Assembly (NCBI RefSeq): GCF_023520795.1 | Contig: NZ_CP046605.1 | Span: forward strand, 62,001 to 126,000 | DNA from: Corynebacterium accolens | GTDB taxonomy: Bacteria; Actinomycetota; Actinomycetes; Mycobacteriales; Mycobacteriaceae | Reading direction: 5' to 3' | DNA: 64,000 nucleotides | Shown here: positions 17,633 through 27,632 of the stretch, piece after piece | How the letters are laid out: the number at the start of each line of letters is the position of its first letter | Numbering within the stretch: the first letter of the stretch is position 1 | Program-made: the position numbers and the translations under genes | Notes under the pieces: generated by a model | Told to the model about the DNA's origin: nothing | Database searches by the model: none | The model's input: the letters and a program-made list of their open reading frames with translations, nothing else

Positions 17633-19210
17633 TTATTGCAGGCCAAACTGATCCCATGCGGCAGGGGCCAGGTTCTGGTACACGTGCTTGTGCTCTTGGT
17701 ATTCGGCAAGGCCGGTGGGGCCCAGCTCGCGGCCGTTGCCAGACTGCTTGTAGCCGCCCCATTCCGCCTGCGGCAGGTACGGGTGGAAATCATTGATCCA
17801 AATGGTGCCGTGGCGCAGGGCGCGGGCAACGCGCTCGGCGCGGCCGGCATCGGAGGTGTACACCGCGCCAGCCAGGCCATACTCGGTATCGTTTGCGATC
17901 TCGATGGCCTCTTCTTCGGTGGTGAAGGTCTCGATGGTCACGGTCGGGCCGAAGGCCTCATCGTGGACGCAGTCCATCTCGCGGGTAGCGCCATCGATGA
18001 TCGTGGGCAGGTAGTACACGCCCTGGCCCAGATCCGTGGTGCCGGTGCCGTGCTGGCCGTTGGTGTCCTCGCTGGTGGCGGCGCGGCCTCCGGTGAGGAT
18101 CTTGGCGCCTTGTTCGCGGGCCTTGTCCACGTAGGCTGCTACCTTCTCGCGGTGGTCGGCCGAAATAAGCGGACCAGTCTCGGCCTTGTCATCGGTGGGT
18201 CCACCGATCTTGATCTTCTCGGCGCGCTCGACCAGTGCGGCAACGAACTTATCGTGCAGGGACTCTTCCACCACGATGCGCGAGCCGGCGGAGCAGACCT
18301 GGCCGGAGTGGAAGAAGGCGCCGTTGAGCGCATTATCCACGGCGACGTCGAAGTTGGCATCAGCAAAGATAACGTTCGGGTTCTTGCCGCCGAGCTCTAG
18401 CGCCGTGCGCTTGACGGTTTCGGCCGCGTTCTTTGCAATCAGCTTGCCGGTAACGAGGCCGCCGGTGAAGGAGACCATGTCCACGTCGGGGTGCTGGGAG
18501 AGCGGATTGCCGCAGTTAGCGCCGGCGCCGGTGATGAGGTTGCCCACGCCATCCGGCAGGCCGCATTCCTTTAGCGCCGCCATGAGCAGCATCGCGGTGT
18601 GCGGGGTCAGTTCCGCTTGCTTGAGCACGAAGGTATTGCCGGCAGCAAGTGCTGGGCCAACCTTCCAGGACACCTGCAGCAGCGGGTAGTTCCACGGGGT
18701 AATCAGGCCGCAGACGCCCACCGGCTCGGCGTCGATGCGCGAGCGCAGGTTGGGATCTTGCGGGTCGACCACGCGGCCGGCTTGGTGCTGGGCCAGGGTG
18801 CCAAAGTACTCGAAAGCATTGGCAATATCGTCCATATCGCCCAGGGATTCCTCGTAGCGCTTGCCGGTATCCGCGGATTCGGCTTGGGCGAAAAGCTCCT
18901 TGTGCTCACGGATGAAATCCGCCAGGCGGATGACAATCTTGCCGCGCTCGGCGGACGGCGTTGCGGCCCACTCGCCCTTATCGAATGTTTCACGTGCAAT
19001 CTGGATGGCGCGGAGTGTATCTGCCTCGGATGCCTCAGAGACGACGCCGACGGTGGAGCCATCGGCAGGGCAGACAATGGTGCGGGTCTCGCCATCCTGG
19101 GCGGCCTCCCACTGGCCGTTGATGAAGAGCGATTTCGGGGCATCACCGGAGTGCACGCCCTGGAGCAGTTCGGTGGTCGTGGGATCGAACAAGGTGTTCT
19201 GGGTGCTCAA
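17633..19210 (-). CDS. betB: Betaine aldehyde dehydrogenase
   Basis: 525 residues, slightly longer than the ~490 typical of the family because of N- and C-terminal extensions. Aldehyde dehydrogenase hallmarks: TPWNYPLLQ, the general-base Glu in LELGGKNPNV (about residue 272) and the catalytic Cys in HSGQVCSAGSR (about 304). It oxidises betaine aldehyde to glycine betaine with NAD(P)+. The start is read as TTG at 19210 with GAAAGG upstream, and is less certain than the rest. It is the second gene after betT in a leftward unit; betA is divergent on the other side, completing choline-to-betaine conversion. Confidence 0.88.
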   Translation of the reverse strand: MSTQNTLFDPTTTELLQGVHSGDAPKSLFINGQWEAAQDGETRTIVCPADGSTVGVVSEASEADTLRAIQIARETFDKGEWAATPSAERGKIVIRLADFIREHKELFAQAESADTGKRYEESLGDMDDIANAFEYFGTLAQHQAGRVVDPQDPNLRSRIDAEPVGVCGLITPWNYPLLQVSWKVGPALAAGNTFVLKQAELTPHTAMLLMAALKECGLPDGVGNLITGAGANCGNPLSQHPDVDMVSFTGGLVTGKLIAKNAAETVKRTALELGGKNPNVIFADANFDVAVDNALNGAFFHSGQVCSAGSRIVVEESLHDKFVAALVERAEKIKIGGPTDDKAETGPLISADHREKVAAYVDKAREQGAKILTGGRAATSEDTNGQHGTGTTDLGQGVYYLPTIIDGATREMDCVHDEAFGPTVTIETFTTEEEAIEIANDTEYGLAGAVYTSDAGRAERVARALRHGTIWINDFHPYLPQAEWGGYKQSGNGRELGPTGLAEYQEHKHVYQNLAPAAWDQFGLQ

Positions 19211-19255
19211 AGTGAAAGCAACCTTTCTCTAATTGAGGCGGTATCGCCCGCCAGT

Positions 19256-21496
19256 TTAACTATCTTCGCGCCAGGTGCGTTCCGGCTCGGCGCCATCGGA
19301 GACATCGGAATCGCCCGGCTGGCTTTGCTGCATGTAGAGGAATGCCAGGTGGCGCTCGTACAGGTCCAGCACGTTATTGATGATCTGGTTTTCGGAGTAG
19401 CCGTAGACGTCATAGCCCAGCGAACCGGTCATGTCATAGACCTCCAGGCGGTAGTACTCGCCGTCGCCCTCGCAGAAGTCCGGGCGCTCCGCGGAAACCG
19501 GGAAGAGCTGGTAGCGGAATTGGCGCTCGTTGTGCAGCCGGACCTCGAGATCGAGCTGGGGCAATTCGGCATCGGGAAGCTCACTGGTAAGCAAGATGGC
19601 GTCATAGCCGCGGGTGCGCATTTGCGTGGCCACCTGCTCGAGGGCGTAGGCGGCAGTTCCCCGCAGGTAGTCATCCATGTCCTGTTTGGTGGGGAAGGAG
19701 TTGGCGCGGTCCAGGCGGTTCTTCCACAGGTTGGAATCGCTCGGCTCGCGCTCGGTGCGGCTGCTGATGGCGCCGTGCAAGGCGGTTTTCCGGGCCTCGC
19801 GCTGGACGATTTCCAGGCGCAGCGACTTCCAGAGCGAGAACATGATGAGGTAGACCACGAACGCGAAGGGCAAGCCCATGACCACGGTTGCGGACTGCAC
19901 GGTGGCAATGCCATCGAGCTGCAGCAACGCCAAGGTGAGCGCGCCGACGGTAATGGACCAGAAAATGCGCAGCCACCGGGCGCCATCCTGCCGGTTATCC
20001 GTGATGCGGGAGGTGAAGTTGGACATGACCAGCGCACCGGAGTCCGCCGAGGTGATATACAGCAGGAGGCCGATGAAGGTGGTCAGGAAGATGACGATGG
20101 CGGAGCCAGGGAATTCCTGGAGCATGTCATAGAAACCCTGCTCCGGAACGTTGATGGCGTTTTCCGCAAATTCCGGATAATCACCGGAGCGCACCATGTC
20201 CAGGGCGGTATTGCCAAAGAAGGACATCCACATCAAGATGAACAGGAAGGGGAAGGTCAGCGTGCCCAGGATGAACTGGCGCAGCGTGCGGCCGCGGGAA
20301 ATGCGGGCCAGGAATAGGCCAACGAAGGTTGCCCAGGCAATCCACCAGGCCCAGAAGAAGAGGGTCCAGGACTGCATCCAGGTATCTACGCTGGCTTGGT
20401 CCTCAGCAAAGGCGAAGGTCTCCAGCGTCCAGGAGGGGAACTTGGAGACGTAGTCACCGATATTGGTGACGATGGCGTCGAAGAGGTAGGCGGTCTTGCC
20501 AAAGACCACGACGTAAACCATCAGCGCGATGGCCAGGTACACGTTGAGCTCAGAGAGGAAGCGAATGCCCTTATCCACACCGGATACGGCCGATAGCGTT
20601 GCGATGACCACCGCGACGATGATGAGTGCTGATTGCAGCCCCAGGCCCTGCTCGATGCCAAAGATGAGGTGGAAGCCGTAGGACAGCTGCACCACGCCGA
20701 TGCCCAGGGAGGCGGTGACGCCGAAGACGGTGCCCAGCATGGCGGCAATGTCCACGGCCGAACCAATGGGTCCGTGCACGCGCTTGCCGATGAGCGGGTA
20801 CAGCGCCGAGCGAATAGCCAGCGGCATATTCAGGCGGTAGGCGAAGTAACCAAAAGCCATGCCCATCAGCGCATAGAGCGCCCAGCCGGTAAGCCCGTAG
20901 TGGAACATGGCATAGACCACGGCCTCTTTGGCGGCCTCCATGGTTTCGCCATCGCCCACCGGCGGATCCATGTACATCGTGACCGGCTCGGCCACGGCGA
21001 AGAACATGAGGTCCACGCCGATGCCGGCGGCAAAGAGCATGGATACCCACGAGAAGGTATTGAATTTGGGCCGGGAGTGGTCCGGTCCCATGCGGATGCT
21101 GCCGGTATTGGAAAAGGCGATGTAGAGGACAAAGACCACGGCGATGGTGGCGGTCAGGACGTAGAACCATCCCAGGTTCGTGCCAATCCATCCGGTGACG
21201 CTGGCGAGTGTATTCGCCGCGGACTCCTGCCCGAAGCCCGCGTACAGCGCCATGGCGATGATGAGGACACCGGAAATGATAAAGACCGGCCAATTGGGCT
21301 TGGGCGCGGCCACCTCATCGGCGCCGACATCATCGCCGGTTTCGGCCTTGTAGCTGCCGACGATGGCGCGTACTTGGTTGCGCGGTTTACGGCCCTTGTC
21401 CCCAGCTGAGCGAGTATCCCCAGCGGAGCGAGCGAGAGAGGTGTCGGAGTCCCCTGTGCGGGACTCCTCATGGTCGTGCGGACCAAGGTTAGCCAT
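19256..21496 (-). CDS. betT: BCCT-family choline/betaine transporter with long C-terminal domain
   Basis: 746 residues. After a ~65-residue hydrophilic, charged N-terminus come twelve membrane helices of the betaine/choline/carnitine transporter fold, including the signature around FFWAWWIAWATFVGLFLARI. A cytosolic C-terminal domain of about 190 residues (YRLEVYDMTGSLGYDVYGY) matches the long-tail BetT type that senses osmotic stress. It imports choline by ion symport. ATG at 21496 follows AGGAGA. Next to betB and divergent from betA, so choline is the probable substrate. No betI repressor is present in the cluster. Confidence 0.88.
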   Translation of the reverse strand: MANLGPHDHEESRTGDSDTSLARSAGDTRSAGDKGRKPRNQVRAIVGSYKAETGDDVGADEVAAPKPNWPVFIISGVLIIAMALYAGFGQESAANTLASVTGWIGTNLGWFYVLTATIAVVFVLYIAFSNTGSIRMGPDHSRPKFNTFSWVSMLFAAGIGVDLMFFAVAEPVTMYMDPPVGDGETMEAAKEAVVYAMFHYGLTGWALYALMGMAFGYFAYRLNMPLAIRSALYPLIGKRVHGPIGSAVDIAAMLGTVFGVTASLGIGVVQLSYGFHLIFGIEQGLGLQSALIIVAVVIATLSAVSGVDKGIRFLSELNVYLAIALMVYVVVFGKTAYLFDAIVTNIGDYVSKFPSWTLETFAFAEDQASVDTWMQSWTLFFWAWWIAWATFVGLFLARISRGRTLRQFILGTLTFPFLFILMWMSFFGNTALDMVRSGDYPEFAENAINVPEQGFYDMLQEFPGSAIVIFLTTFIGLLLYITSADSGALVMSNFTSRITDNRQDGARWLRIFWSITVGALTLALLQLDGIATVQSATVVMGLPFAFVVYLIMFSLWKSLRLEIVQREARKTALHGAISSRTEREPSDSNLWKNRLDRANSFPTKQDMDDYLRGTAAYALEQVATQMRTRGYDAILLTSELPDAELPQLDLEVRLHNERQFRYQLFPVSAERPDFCEGDGEYYRLEVYDMTGSLGYDVYGYSENQIINNVLDLYERHLAFLYMQQSQPGDSDVSDGAEPERTWREDS

Positions 21497-21829
21497 CTAC
21501 TTCTCCTAGTCTTGATCGATTAAGTACCGAATCCTTCGCACGAGTGCCCCATAGTCCCCGAAAAAGAGGGGTGAGAGATAGGTTGGTGGCATAAATCATA
21601 TGCGGGCAATCTATGCGTAAAGACCCCGGATTTCATCTACTTAGATGCATATCCGAACACCGTAAATATACATTAATCTGGGAAAACGTCCACCGGATAT
21701 GTATTCTGGGGTGGCTATTGTGCATAAATGAAAGCGAAAAAGCGCAGATTTTTTGCGCAGGATACAATGGATCCGCCCGAAATACGGCGAGAACTACGTG
21801 TGAGATGTCTCACAGAAGGAAGGGGATTT
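21497..21829. promoter_or_regulatory. Divergent control region of betT and betA with a GlxR/CRP-type box
   Basis: This 333-base gap is AT-rich in its middle part and contains no gene. TGTGAGATGTCTCACA at 21799-21814 is a perfect 7-2-7 inverted repeat matching the corynebacterial GlxR consensus (TGTGANNTANNTCACA) at 11 of 12 fixed positions. It lies just upstream of the betA Shine-Dalgarno (from 21815), a position expected for repression or for a leader hairpin. The remainder has AT-rich promoter-like stretches but no other motif I can defend. Confidence 0.5.
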
Positions 21830-23605
21830 ATGGGTATTGTGGACAAGTTGACTAAGAAGCGCTCGACAAAGAGGGCGACGGATGAGGTCAGCGATGTGGT
21901 CGTCGTCGGCGGTGGCTCTGCAGGCTCCGTCATCGCGGCTCGCCTGACCGAGGACAAAGACACCCGCGTGCTCGTTCTTGAGGCCGGCCGCCCGGATTCC
22001 CTGTGGGACCTATTCATCCACATGCCTTCCGGTTTCTCTTTCCCCATCGGGGCAAAGAACTATGACTGGATGTATGAATCCGATCCGGAACCGGAAATGA
22101 ATGGTCGCCGCATCTACCATGCGCGCGGCAAGGTGCTTGGCGGTTCTTCTTCCATCAACGGCATGATCTACCAGCGCGGCAACCCCATGGACTACGAAAA
22201 GTGGGGCCAGAACCCGGGCATGGATAACTGGGATTTTGCCCACTGCTTGCCGTATTTCAACCGCATGGAAACCACCGCTGCCGCAGAAGACGATGATCCG
22301 CGCCGCGGCCACGATGGCCCGCTCTACCTGTCCCGCGGACCTGCTACCTCGGAGCTTTTCCAGGCGCTATTCAAGTCGGTACAAGAGGCTGGCTATAACC
22401 TAACCAATGACGTCAACGGTTACCGCCAGGAAGGTTTTGCCCCCTTCGATCGCAATATCAAGCACGGCAAGCGTTGGTCTGCTGCCCGCGCCTACCTGTA
22501 CCCCAACCAGGACCGCGACAACCTCGAGGTTCGTACCCGCGCATTTACCACCAAGATCCTCTTTGAAGGCACCAAGGCAGTGGGCGTGGAATACGAGTGG
22601 CAGGGCGGCACCCACCGCGTCTTCGCAGACAAGATCGTCTTGTCCGCCGGTGCCATCAATACCCCGCAGCTGCTAGAGGTCTCTGGCGTGGGCGACCGCG
22701 AGATCTTGGAAAAGCACGGCATCGACGTGGTCAAGCACCTGCCAGGCGTGGGTGAGAACCTGCAGGACCACCTCGAGGTCTACATCCAGTACGAGACCAC
22801 CAAGTCCACCGCTTCCTCCCAGCCTTACCTGGATAAGTGGCGTTGGCCGTTTATGGGCCTGCAGTGGTTGCTGACGAAGAAGGGCCCAGTGGCTACCTCG
22901 CACTTTGAGGGCGGCGGTTTCGTGCGCTCCAACGAGGATGAGGCCTACCCGAACTTGATGTTCCACTTCCTGCCCATGGCGGTGCGCTATGACGGCCAAA
23001 AGGCCGACGTTAAGCACGGCTTCCAGTGGCACGTTGGCCCGATGTTCTCCGATACCAAGGGCCACGTGCACATCAAGAGCTCCGATATCCGGCAAAAGCC
23101 CTCCATCCTCTTTAATTACCTGCGCACCGAGCAGGACCGCCGCGAATGGGTAGAAGCCGTCCGCGTCGCCCGTTCCCTGCTGGATACCAAGGCGATGGAG
23201 GAAGTTGGCGCCCGCGAGTTCAGCCCGGGCCCAGAGGTCCAAAGCGATGAGGAAATCTTGGAGTGGGTCCGCAATGACGGCGAGACCGCACTGCACCCAT
23301 CCTGCACCGCCAAGATGGGCGATGAGTCCGATCCCATGGCCGTGGTGAACCCAGAGACCATGGGTGTATGGGGCGTCGAAGGCCTCTACATTGCGGATGC
23401 CTCCGTCTTCCCGTCCGTGACCAACGGCAATATCTACGCCCCAACCATGATGGTGGGCGAGAAGGCTGCCGACCTCATCGCCGGCCGTACCCCGCTGGAG
23501 CCAAACCACGCTGAGTGGTACAAGGCCAAGCAGGATATGCCGCTCTACGCTGAGGGCGAAGCAGTCCGCGATCACAAGCACTCCATCCAGGGCGCTGACC
23601 ACTAA
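21830..23605 (+). CDS. betA: Choline dehydrogenase (GMC oxidoreductase)
   Basis: 591 residues from the ATG at 21830, preceded by GAAGGAAGGGG; the frame runs open from 21728 but those residues lack a ribosome site. FAD-binding [17 protein letters not shown] is near residue 22, [21 protein letters not shown] is the GMC signature region, and the C-terminal [17 protein letters not shown] closes the fold. The active-site His lies in the HPSCTAKMG segment. It oxidises choline to betaine aldehyde, passing electrons to the membrane chain. A 30-residue lead before the FAD site is longer than usual. Confidence 0.9.
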   Translation: MGIVDKLTKKRSTKRATDEVSDVVVVGGGSAGSVIAARLTEDKDTRVLVLEAGRPDSLWDLFIHMPSGFSFPIGAKNYDWMYESDPEPEMNGRRIYHARGKVLGGSSSINGMIYQRGNPMDYEKWGQNPGMDNWDFAHCLPYFNRMETTAAAEDDDPRRGHDGPLYLSRGPATSELFQALFKSVQEAGYNLTNDVNGYRQEGFAPFDRNIKHGKRWSAARAYLYPNQDRDNLEVRTRAFTTKILFEGTKAVGVEYEWQGGTHRVFADKIVLSAGAINTPQLLEVSGVGDREILEKHGIDVVKHLPGVGENLQDHLEVYIQYETTKSTASSQPYLDKWRWPFMGLQWLLTKKGPVATSHFEGGGFVRSNEDEAYPNLMFHFLPMAVRYDGQKADVKHGFQWHVGPMFSDTKGHVHIKSSDIRQKPSILFNYLRTEQDRREWVEAVRVARSLLDTKAMEEVGAREFSPGPEVQSDEEILEWVRNDGETALHPSCTAKMGDESDPMAVVNPETMGVWGVEGLYIADASVFPSVTNGNIYAPTMMVGEKAADLIAGRTPLEPNHAEWYKAKQDMPLYAEGEAVRDHKHSIQGADH

Positions 23606-23628
23606 GCACCCTCCCGCCGGATGGCTGT

Positions 23629-23670
23629 AGCGCCGCGTTCCCTTTTCCTGGGGGCGCGGCGCTTTTGCTT
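23629..23670 (+). terminator. Intrinsic terminator after betA
   Basis: AGCGCCGCG (23629-23637) pairs with CGCGGCGCT (23655-23663) and is followed by TTTGCTT, 24 bases after the betA stop codon. Confidence 0.75.
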
Positions 23671-23785
23671 GCCGACGTCCCCCCTTCCCACCGCGCACCC
23701 CTACGCCTGACCAGAACCATGATTTAATCGCCTCGCAAGGAACCAGGTCCACTGTAATGGGCCGCCAGAGTAAAGGAGGGCATTG

Positions 23786-23914
23786 ATGCTCAGCATTATC
23801 GCTCTAGTCATTAGTATCGTTTTCGCCGTTGCCGTTATTAAAAAGCTCGATGACATCGATGCGCACTTAAAGGAACTACTCGCCTCGCGCGAAGATGGCG
23901 AAACACCGCGTTAA
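23786..23914 (+). CDS. 42-residue single-span membrane protein
   Basis: An ATG at 23786 preceded by AAAGGAGGG (23772-23780), one of the strongest ribosome sites in the window, opens a 42-codon frame ending at TAA 23912-23914. The product has one hydrophobic helix (residues 3-18, IIALVISIVFAVAV) followed by KKLDDIDAHLKELLASRED, an amphipathic acidic helix. It stands between the betA terminator and the accessory island. I do not recognise the family. The strong ribosome site and clean topology argue that it is a real small gene. Confidence 0.6.
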   Translation: MLSIIALVISIVFAVAVIKKLDDIDAHLKELLASREDGETPR

Positions 23915-24458
23915 TCGTGCGGGTGGCTAAGGAGATGGTGAACGAATTTCGAATTAACCAACTGCAAAAGGCCCATACCGACCGTGAAATGGAATTTTCC
24001 TGCGATGTAGCTTGAAGGGCTATGGCTTCGTAGATCAAAGTGGTTTCCAAGCAGCAGTGCCAGTACTTTGTACGCGGGGTAGCCAACACCGCCGACTTCA
24101 AGTAAGTATCATTCCCGGATACCAGCGAAAAGAGTTAGTCATTTGGCTATTAGAAAGCTTCGCTACGTGTGGTTCGACCCGTACGCAATGTCCGTGAGTG
24201 TCTAGCCCTTGATGGAGAACCTGGTGTCAGTGTCGCTGGCCGCACCTACGCCGCCGTCATGTCCGCCGACACCCTGTTCATCACCATCCCCACAGGGGTG
24301 GGTGTGGACATCCACGTGAAGATTCTGGAGAACTTCGCCGCCCACGCCCCCCGCGTTGGGTTGGCAGCCGAACCGCGAAGGACCAGTCATCGGCTATCCC
24401 ATCGACTAATTCTTGCAGGTGGCGGGACTTTCGCGTGACTGTTAGTTCACCCCATTTT
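23915..24458. other. Gene-free, apparently degenerate stretch at the left edge of the accessory island
   Basis: About 540 bases with only short, unrelated reading frames. A fragment around 24200-24390 on the plus strand (reading VSVAGRTYAAVMSADTLF in one frame) looks protein-like, but its frame breaks and no family is recognised. Composition changes towards that of the metal-resistance genes that follow, so the island boundary probably lies here. Confidence 0.4.
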
Positions 24459-24493
24459 AAATAGTTCATCGCATACTGTATAATTCAGCGCAT
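24459..24493 (+). promoter_or_regulatory. cmtR promoter with paired operator-like repeats
   Basis: A perfect TATAAT at 24479-24484 ends seven bases before the cmtR ATG, implying a leaderless mRNA. Two copies of TTCA(T/G)CGCAT, at 24465-24474 and 24484-24493, straddle the -10. These are candidate operator halves for the encoded ArsR-type repressor; the -35 is poor. Confidence 0.5.
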
Positions 24494-24851
24494 GCTGACT
24501 ATTGCTTCGCGCCTCGACGTCATGAACCGGCTCGGCCGGGCCATGGCTGATCCGACGCGCTCCCGAATCCTGCTAACCCTACTAGACGGTCCGAGCTACC
24601 CGGCCGTGCTCGCGCAAAGCTTGGATCTGACCCGCTCGAACGTCTCGAACCACCTATCCTGCCTGCGCGATTGTGGCATTGTCGTAGCTGAGCCGGAGGG
24701 CCGCAAGACCCGCTACGAAATCGCCGATCCCCACCTCGCGGCAGCGCTCGAAGCGCTGGTCCACGCGACGCTGGCCGTCGACGAGAATGCCCCCTGTATC
24801 GACACTGAGTGCTCGGTGCCCGACTGCGGCGAGAAAGGAAAGAACGCATGA
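24492..24851 (+). CDS. cmtR: CmtR-type ArsR-family metal-sensing repressor
   Basis: 119 residues. The winged helix (LAQSLDLTRSNVSNHLSCLRDCGIVVAEPEGRKTRYEIAD) places two Cys in the recognition region, at SCLRDCG, and a third near residue 103 in ENAPCIDTEC, the pattern of mycobacterial CmtR, which binds Cd(II) or Pb(II) through two Cys of that helix region and one C-terminal Cys. Two further C-terminal Cys are present. It would repress the metal pump gene, which overlaps its stop by four bases (ATGA). Autoregulation is likely from the repeats around its -10. Confidence 0.87.
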   Translation: MLTIASRLDVMNRLGRAMADPTRSRILLTLLDGPSYPAVLAQSLDLTRSNVSNHLSCLRDCGIVVAEPEGRKTRYEIADPHLAAALEALVHATLAVDENAPCIDTECSVPDCGEKGKNA

Positions 24852-26727
24852 GTTCAGCATGTGGATGCGAACACGAAACCGGCACGGAGATTGACGAGCT
24901 CGATCGGCCATGGTGGAAGGACCCTGAGCTACTGCTGCCGATCTTCTCCGGCGTAGCCCTCATAACAGGACTGGCGCTGGACTGGTCCGACTTGGAGACG
25001 CCCGCGACGGTACTGTATTGGGTTGGCCTGCTGTTGGGCGCTTACACGTTCGCGCCTGGAGCGATCCGAAACCTTGTCACGAAGCGCAAGCTCGGCATTG
25101 GCTTGCTAATGACGATCAGCGCGGTCGGCGCGGTGATCCTCGGATTCGTCGGAGAGGCCGCGGCGCTAGCGTTCCTGTACTCGATCGCCGAGGCACTGGA
25201 AGACAAGGCGATGGACCGGGCCCAAGGCGGACTGCGGGCACTGTTGAAGCTGGTACCGCAGACCGCGACGGCACAGCGGCCGAGGTCGCAGCGAAGGACC
25301 TCGAGGTTGGCGAGCTAATGCTCGTGCGCCCCGGGGAGCGGATCGCCACGGACGGCATCATTCGGTCCGGGCGCTCCAGCCTTGACACCTCAGCGATCAC
25401 CGGAGAATCCATTCCGGAGGAGGTTGCGCCCGGCGACGAAGTGCCTGCGGGAGCGATCAACTCCGCCGGGGTGCTGGAGGTCGAGACGACCGCAGCTGGA
25501 ACGGACAACTCGCTGACCACACTCGTGGACCTAGTCGAGCAAGCGCAGGCGGAAAAGGGCGACCGCGCCCGGATCGCCGACCGGATTGCCCAACCCCTAG
25601 TGCCCGGGGTGATGATCCTGGCGGTGCTGGTCGGCGTTATCGGCTCGCTGCTGGGCGACCCTGAGACGTGGATCACCCGTGCGCTGGTAGTCCTGGTCGC
25701 AGCGTCACCGTGCGCGCTGGCAATCTCCGTGCCGCTGACGGTCGTGGCCGCGATCGGCGCGGCCAGCCAGTTCGGAGTGGTCATCAAGTCCGGCGCGGCG
25801 TTCGAGCGGCTCGGCGGCATCCGTCACCTGGCAGTGGACAAAACCGGAACCCTTACCCGCAACCAGCCTGAGGTTACCGGAGTGGTCCCGGCAGACGGAT
25901 TTGATCGGCCGCAGGTGCTTTCCTTCGCGGCAGCAGTTGAGCAGCAATCGACACACCCCCTCGCCGCAGCGATCGCGGCAGCGGGGCCCGAAGCGCCCAC
26001 CGCCTCGGACATCAGCGAGGAAGCTGGGCATGGCATCGGCGGCACCGTCGAAGGCCGACGGGTGCTGGTGGGCAGCCCCCGATGGATCGACGCCGGGCCA
26101 CTGAAAGCAGACGTTGAGCGCATGGAGTCCGAGGGCCAGACCTGCGTCCTGGTCACCGTCGATGACGCTCTCGCCGGGGCGATCGGGGTCCGTGATGAGT
26201 TGCGGCCCGAGGTGCCCGAAGCCGTGCAGGCCCTGCACGCCAACGATGTGGAAGTAAGCATGCTCACCGGCGACAACACTCGCACCGCCCGGGCGCTGGC
26301 TGGAATCGCCGGAATCGACGACGTGCGCGCCGAGCTGCGCCCTGAGGACAAGGCAAGCATCGTCGCCGAATTCTCCTCCAAGACGCCGACGGCGATGATC
26401 GGCGACGGCATCAATGACGCGCCGGCACTGGCGGGTGCGACGGTGGGCATAGCGATGGGAGCGACCGGCTCTGACGCCGCGATCGAGTCTGCTGACGTCG
26501 CCTTCACCGGCCACGACCTCCGGCTAATCCCGAAGGCGCTGCAGCACGCCCGCCGAGGAAGCCGGATCATCAACCAGAACATCGTGCTGTCTCTGGCCAT
26601 CATCATCGTGTTGATGCCACTGGCGATCAGCGGCGTGCTGGGTCTGGCCGCCGTCGTGTTGGTTCACGAGGTCGCCGAAGTGATCGTGATCTTGAACGGC
26701 CTGCGGGCTGCGCAAGCGAAGCGCTGA
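24848..26727 (+). pseudogene. Cadmium/heavy-metal P1B-type ATPase interrupted by a frameshift
   Basis: The protein starts MSSACGCEHE, has membrane helices, and runs in one frame to about 25265, then continues in another frame to 26727. Together the parts contain the TGES actuator motif, the CPC metal motif (ASPCALAIS), DKTGTLTRN, and GDGINDAPAL, a full set for a metal-exporting ATPase. No N-terminal heavy-metal-associated domain exists, only a short Cys/His tail. At 25261-25272 the shift is consistent with loss of 13 bases between short repeats. As written, only the first ~157 residues would be made. A sequencing error is the alternative. Confidence 0.8.
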
Positions 26728-27632
26728 GGCTGTGACCGGCAAGTCTCATAGGGGTTAAACCACACGCCGAGCGGACACACCTTGGGCCAGGCACGTCATT
26801 CGAGTTCACGGTCCGTCTCCGTGGAATTGGGATCGTACCCGGTGGCCTGTCCGTTCTCGGTGCGTGTGGGCACGGGGGCTGTGGGCGAGCCACCACCCGG
26901 CACGTGCCCCAGCCGGTCAAGGGCCCCGAGCGCTTGGCGTCTCCAGTGCAGATCGTGGAAGGATCGAACTTGCTCAGGGACCAAGCGTCACTGCGAGACT
27001 CTTTTCGTCCCGCAACTTGAATAGTTCAGCGGCCTTGATACCACGGACATCCATTCGGAGTGCTGCCGAGTCTCATCGACACAGCCCGCGACTACCTGGG
27101 CAGTGTGTTTGACAAAGGACCCCACCCTCATCAGCGTTGCCGAGCCCTCGCCGTTCCAGTTGCCGTAACCGACTAGATGCAGATTCTTCACCGCGGTTTC
27201 GCGGCCGCGCATGAGGTGGCGGAATAGACCGAGAGCCGAACGAAAACCAGCGCACCAGATCAGATGGTCGTGCTCACTCAAGCTATCGAAGATGGGGGAT
27301 GTCCCCGAGGTTCGGGCCGGAATCGCCGCCGAGAATCCGGCGGCGGCCGCGTCGGCGAACGAACAGACCGCGCTTCAACCTACCCCCAATAACGCGAAGC
27401 GTCATCAACGCCCCGCGTTACACGTTTAATTTGAACTCGACCACGTTTCAGTACAGGGTAACCTCCTAATCGATAGGTAGCGCTTCCGCCGCAGTCGCCC
27501 CGGCAGCTGCGGGGGCAGGAGCGTAAACCGTCTTCAAGCTCTACCCGTGACTGCCAGCTCGTGGGCCCATTTGAGACTCGCGTGTAATGGACGTTCCTGA
27601 AGTATCTATGTAAACCTTTGTACTCTAGAGCT
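26728..27632. other. Long stretch without an intact gene
   Basis: About 900 bases between the ATPase and the Pycsar-like genes. The only recognisable content is a flavoprotein remnant on the minus strand near 27060-27281. Reading frames on both strands are short and interrupted. The last part (27600-27632) holds the likely start region of the effector gene, with TACTCT ending six bases before its ATG. Confidence 0.5.
27060..27281 (-). pseudogene. Remnant of a flavin-dependent monooxygenase-like protein (C-terminal part)
   Basis: The minus-strand frame reads HDHLIWCAGFRSALGLFRHL and, later, NLHLVGYGNWNGEGSATLM, which matches the C-terminal NAD(P)/FAD region of CzcO/ArsO-like flavoproteins (the WATGFR and VGYGDWTGPASAT stretches). 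There is no start and no N-terminal half, so it is a decayed fragment. Such proteins often accompany metal or arsenic genes, which fits the cmtR neighbourhood. Confidence 0.5.

Noticed and set aside
18599-20317. Plus-strand frame of 572 codons across betB and betT
   Set aside because: Antisense shadow of two well-supported genes; composition gives no protein-family motif.
22673-23752. Minus-strand frame of 359 codons
   Set aside because: Antisense to betA with no motif or ribosome site.
24169-24438. Plus-strand frame of 89 codons in the gene-free stretch
   Set aside because: Protein-like in part, but no start signal, broken frame and no recognised family; left as degenerate DNA.
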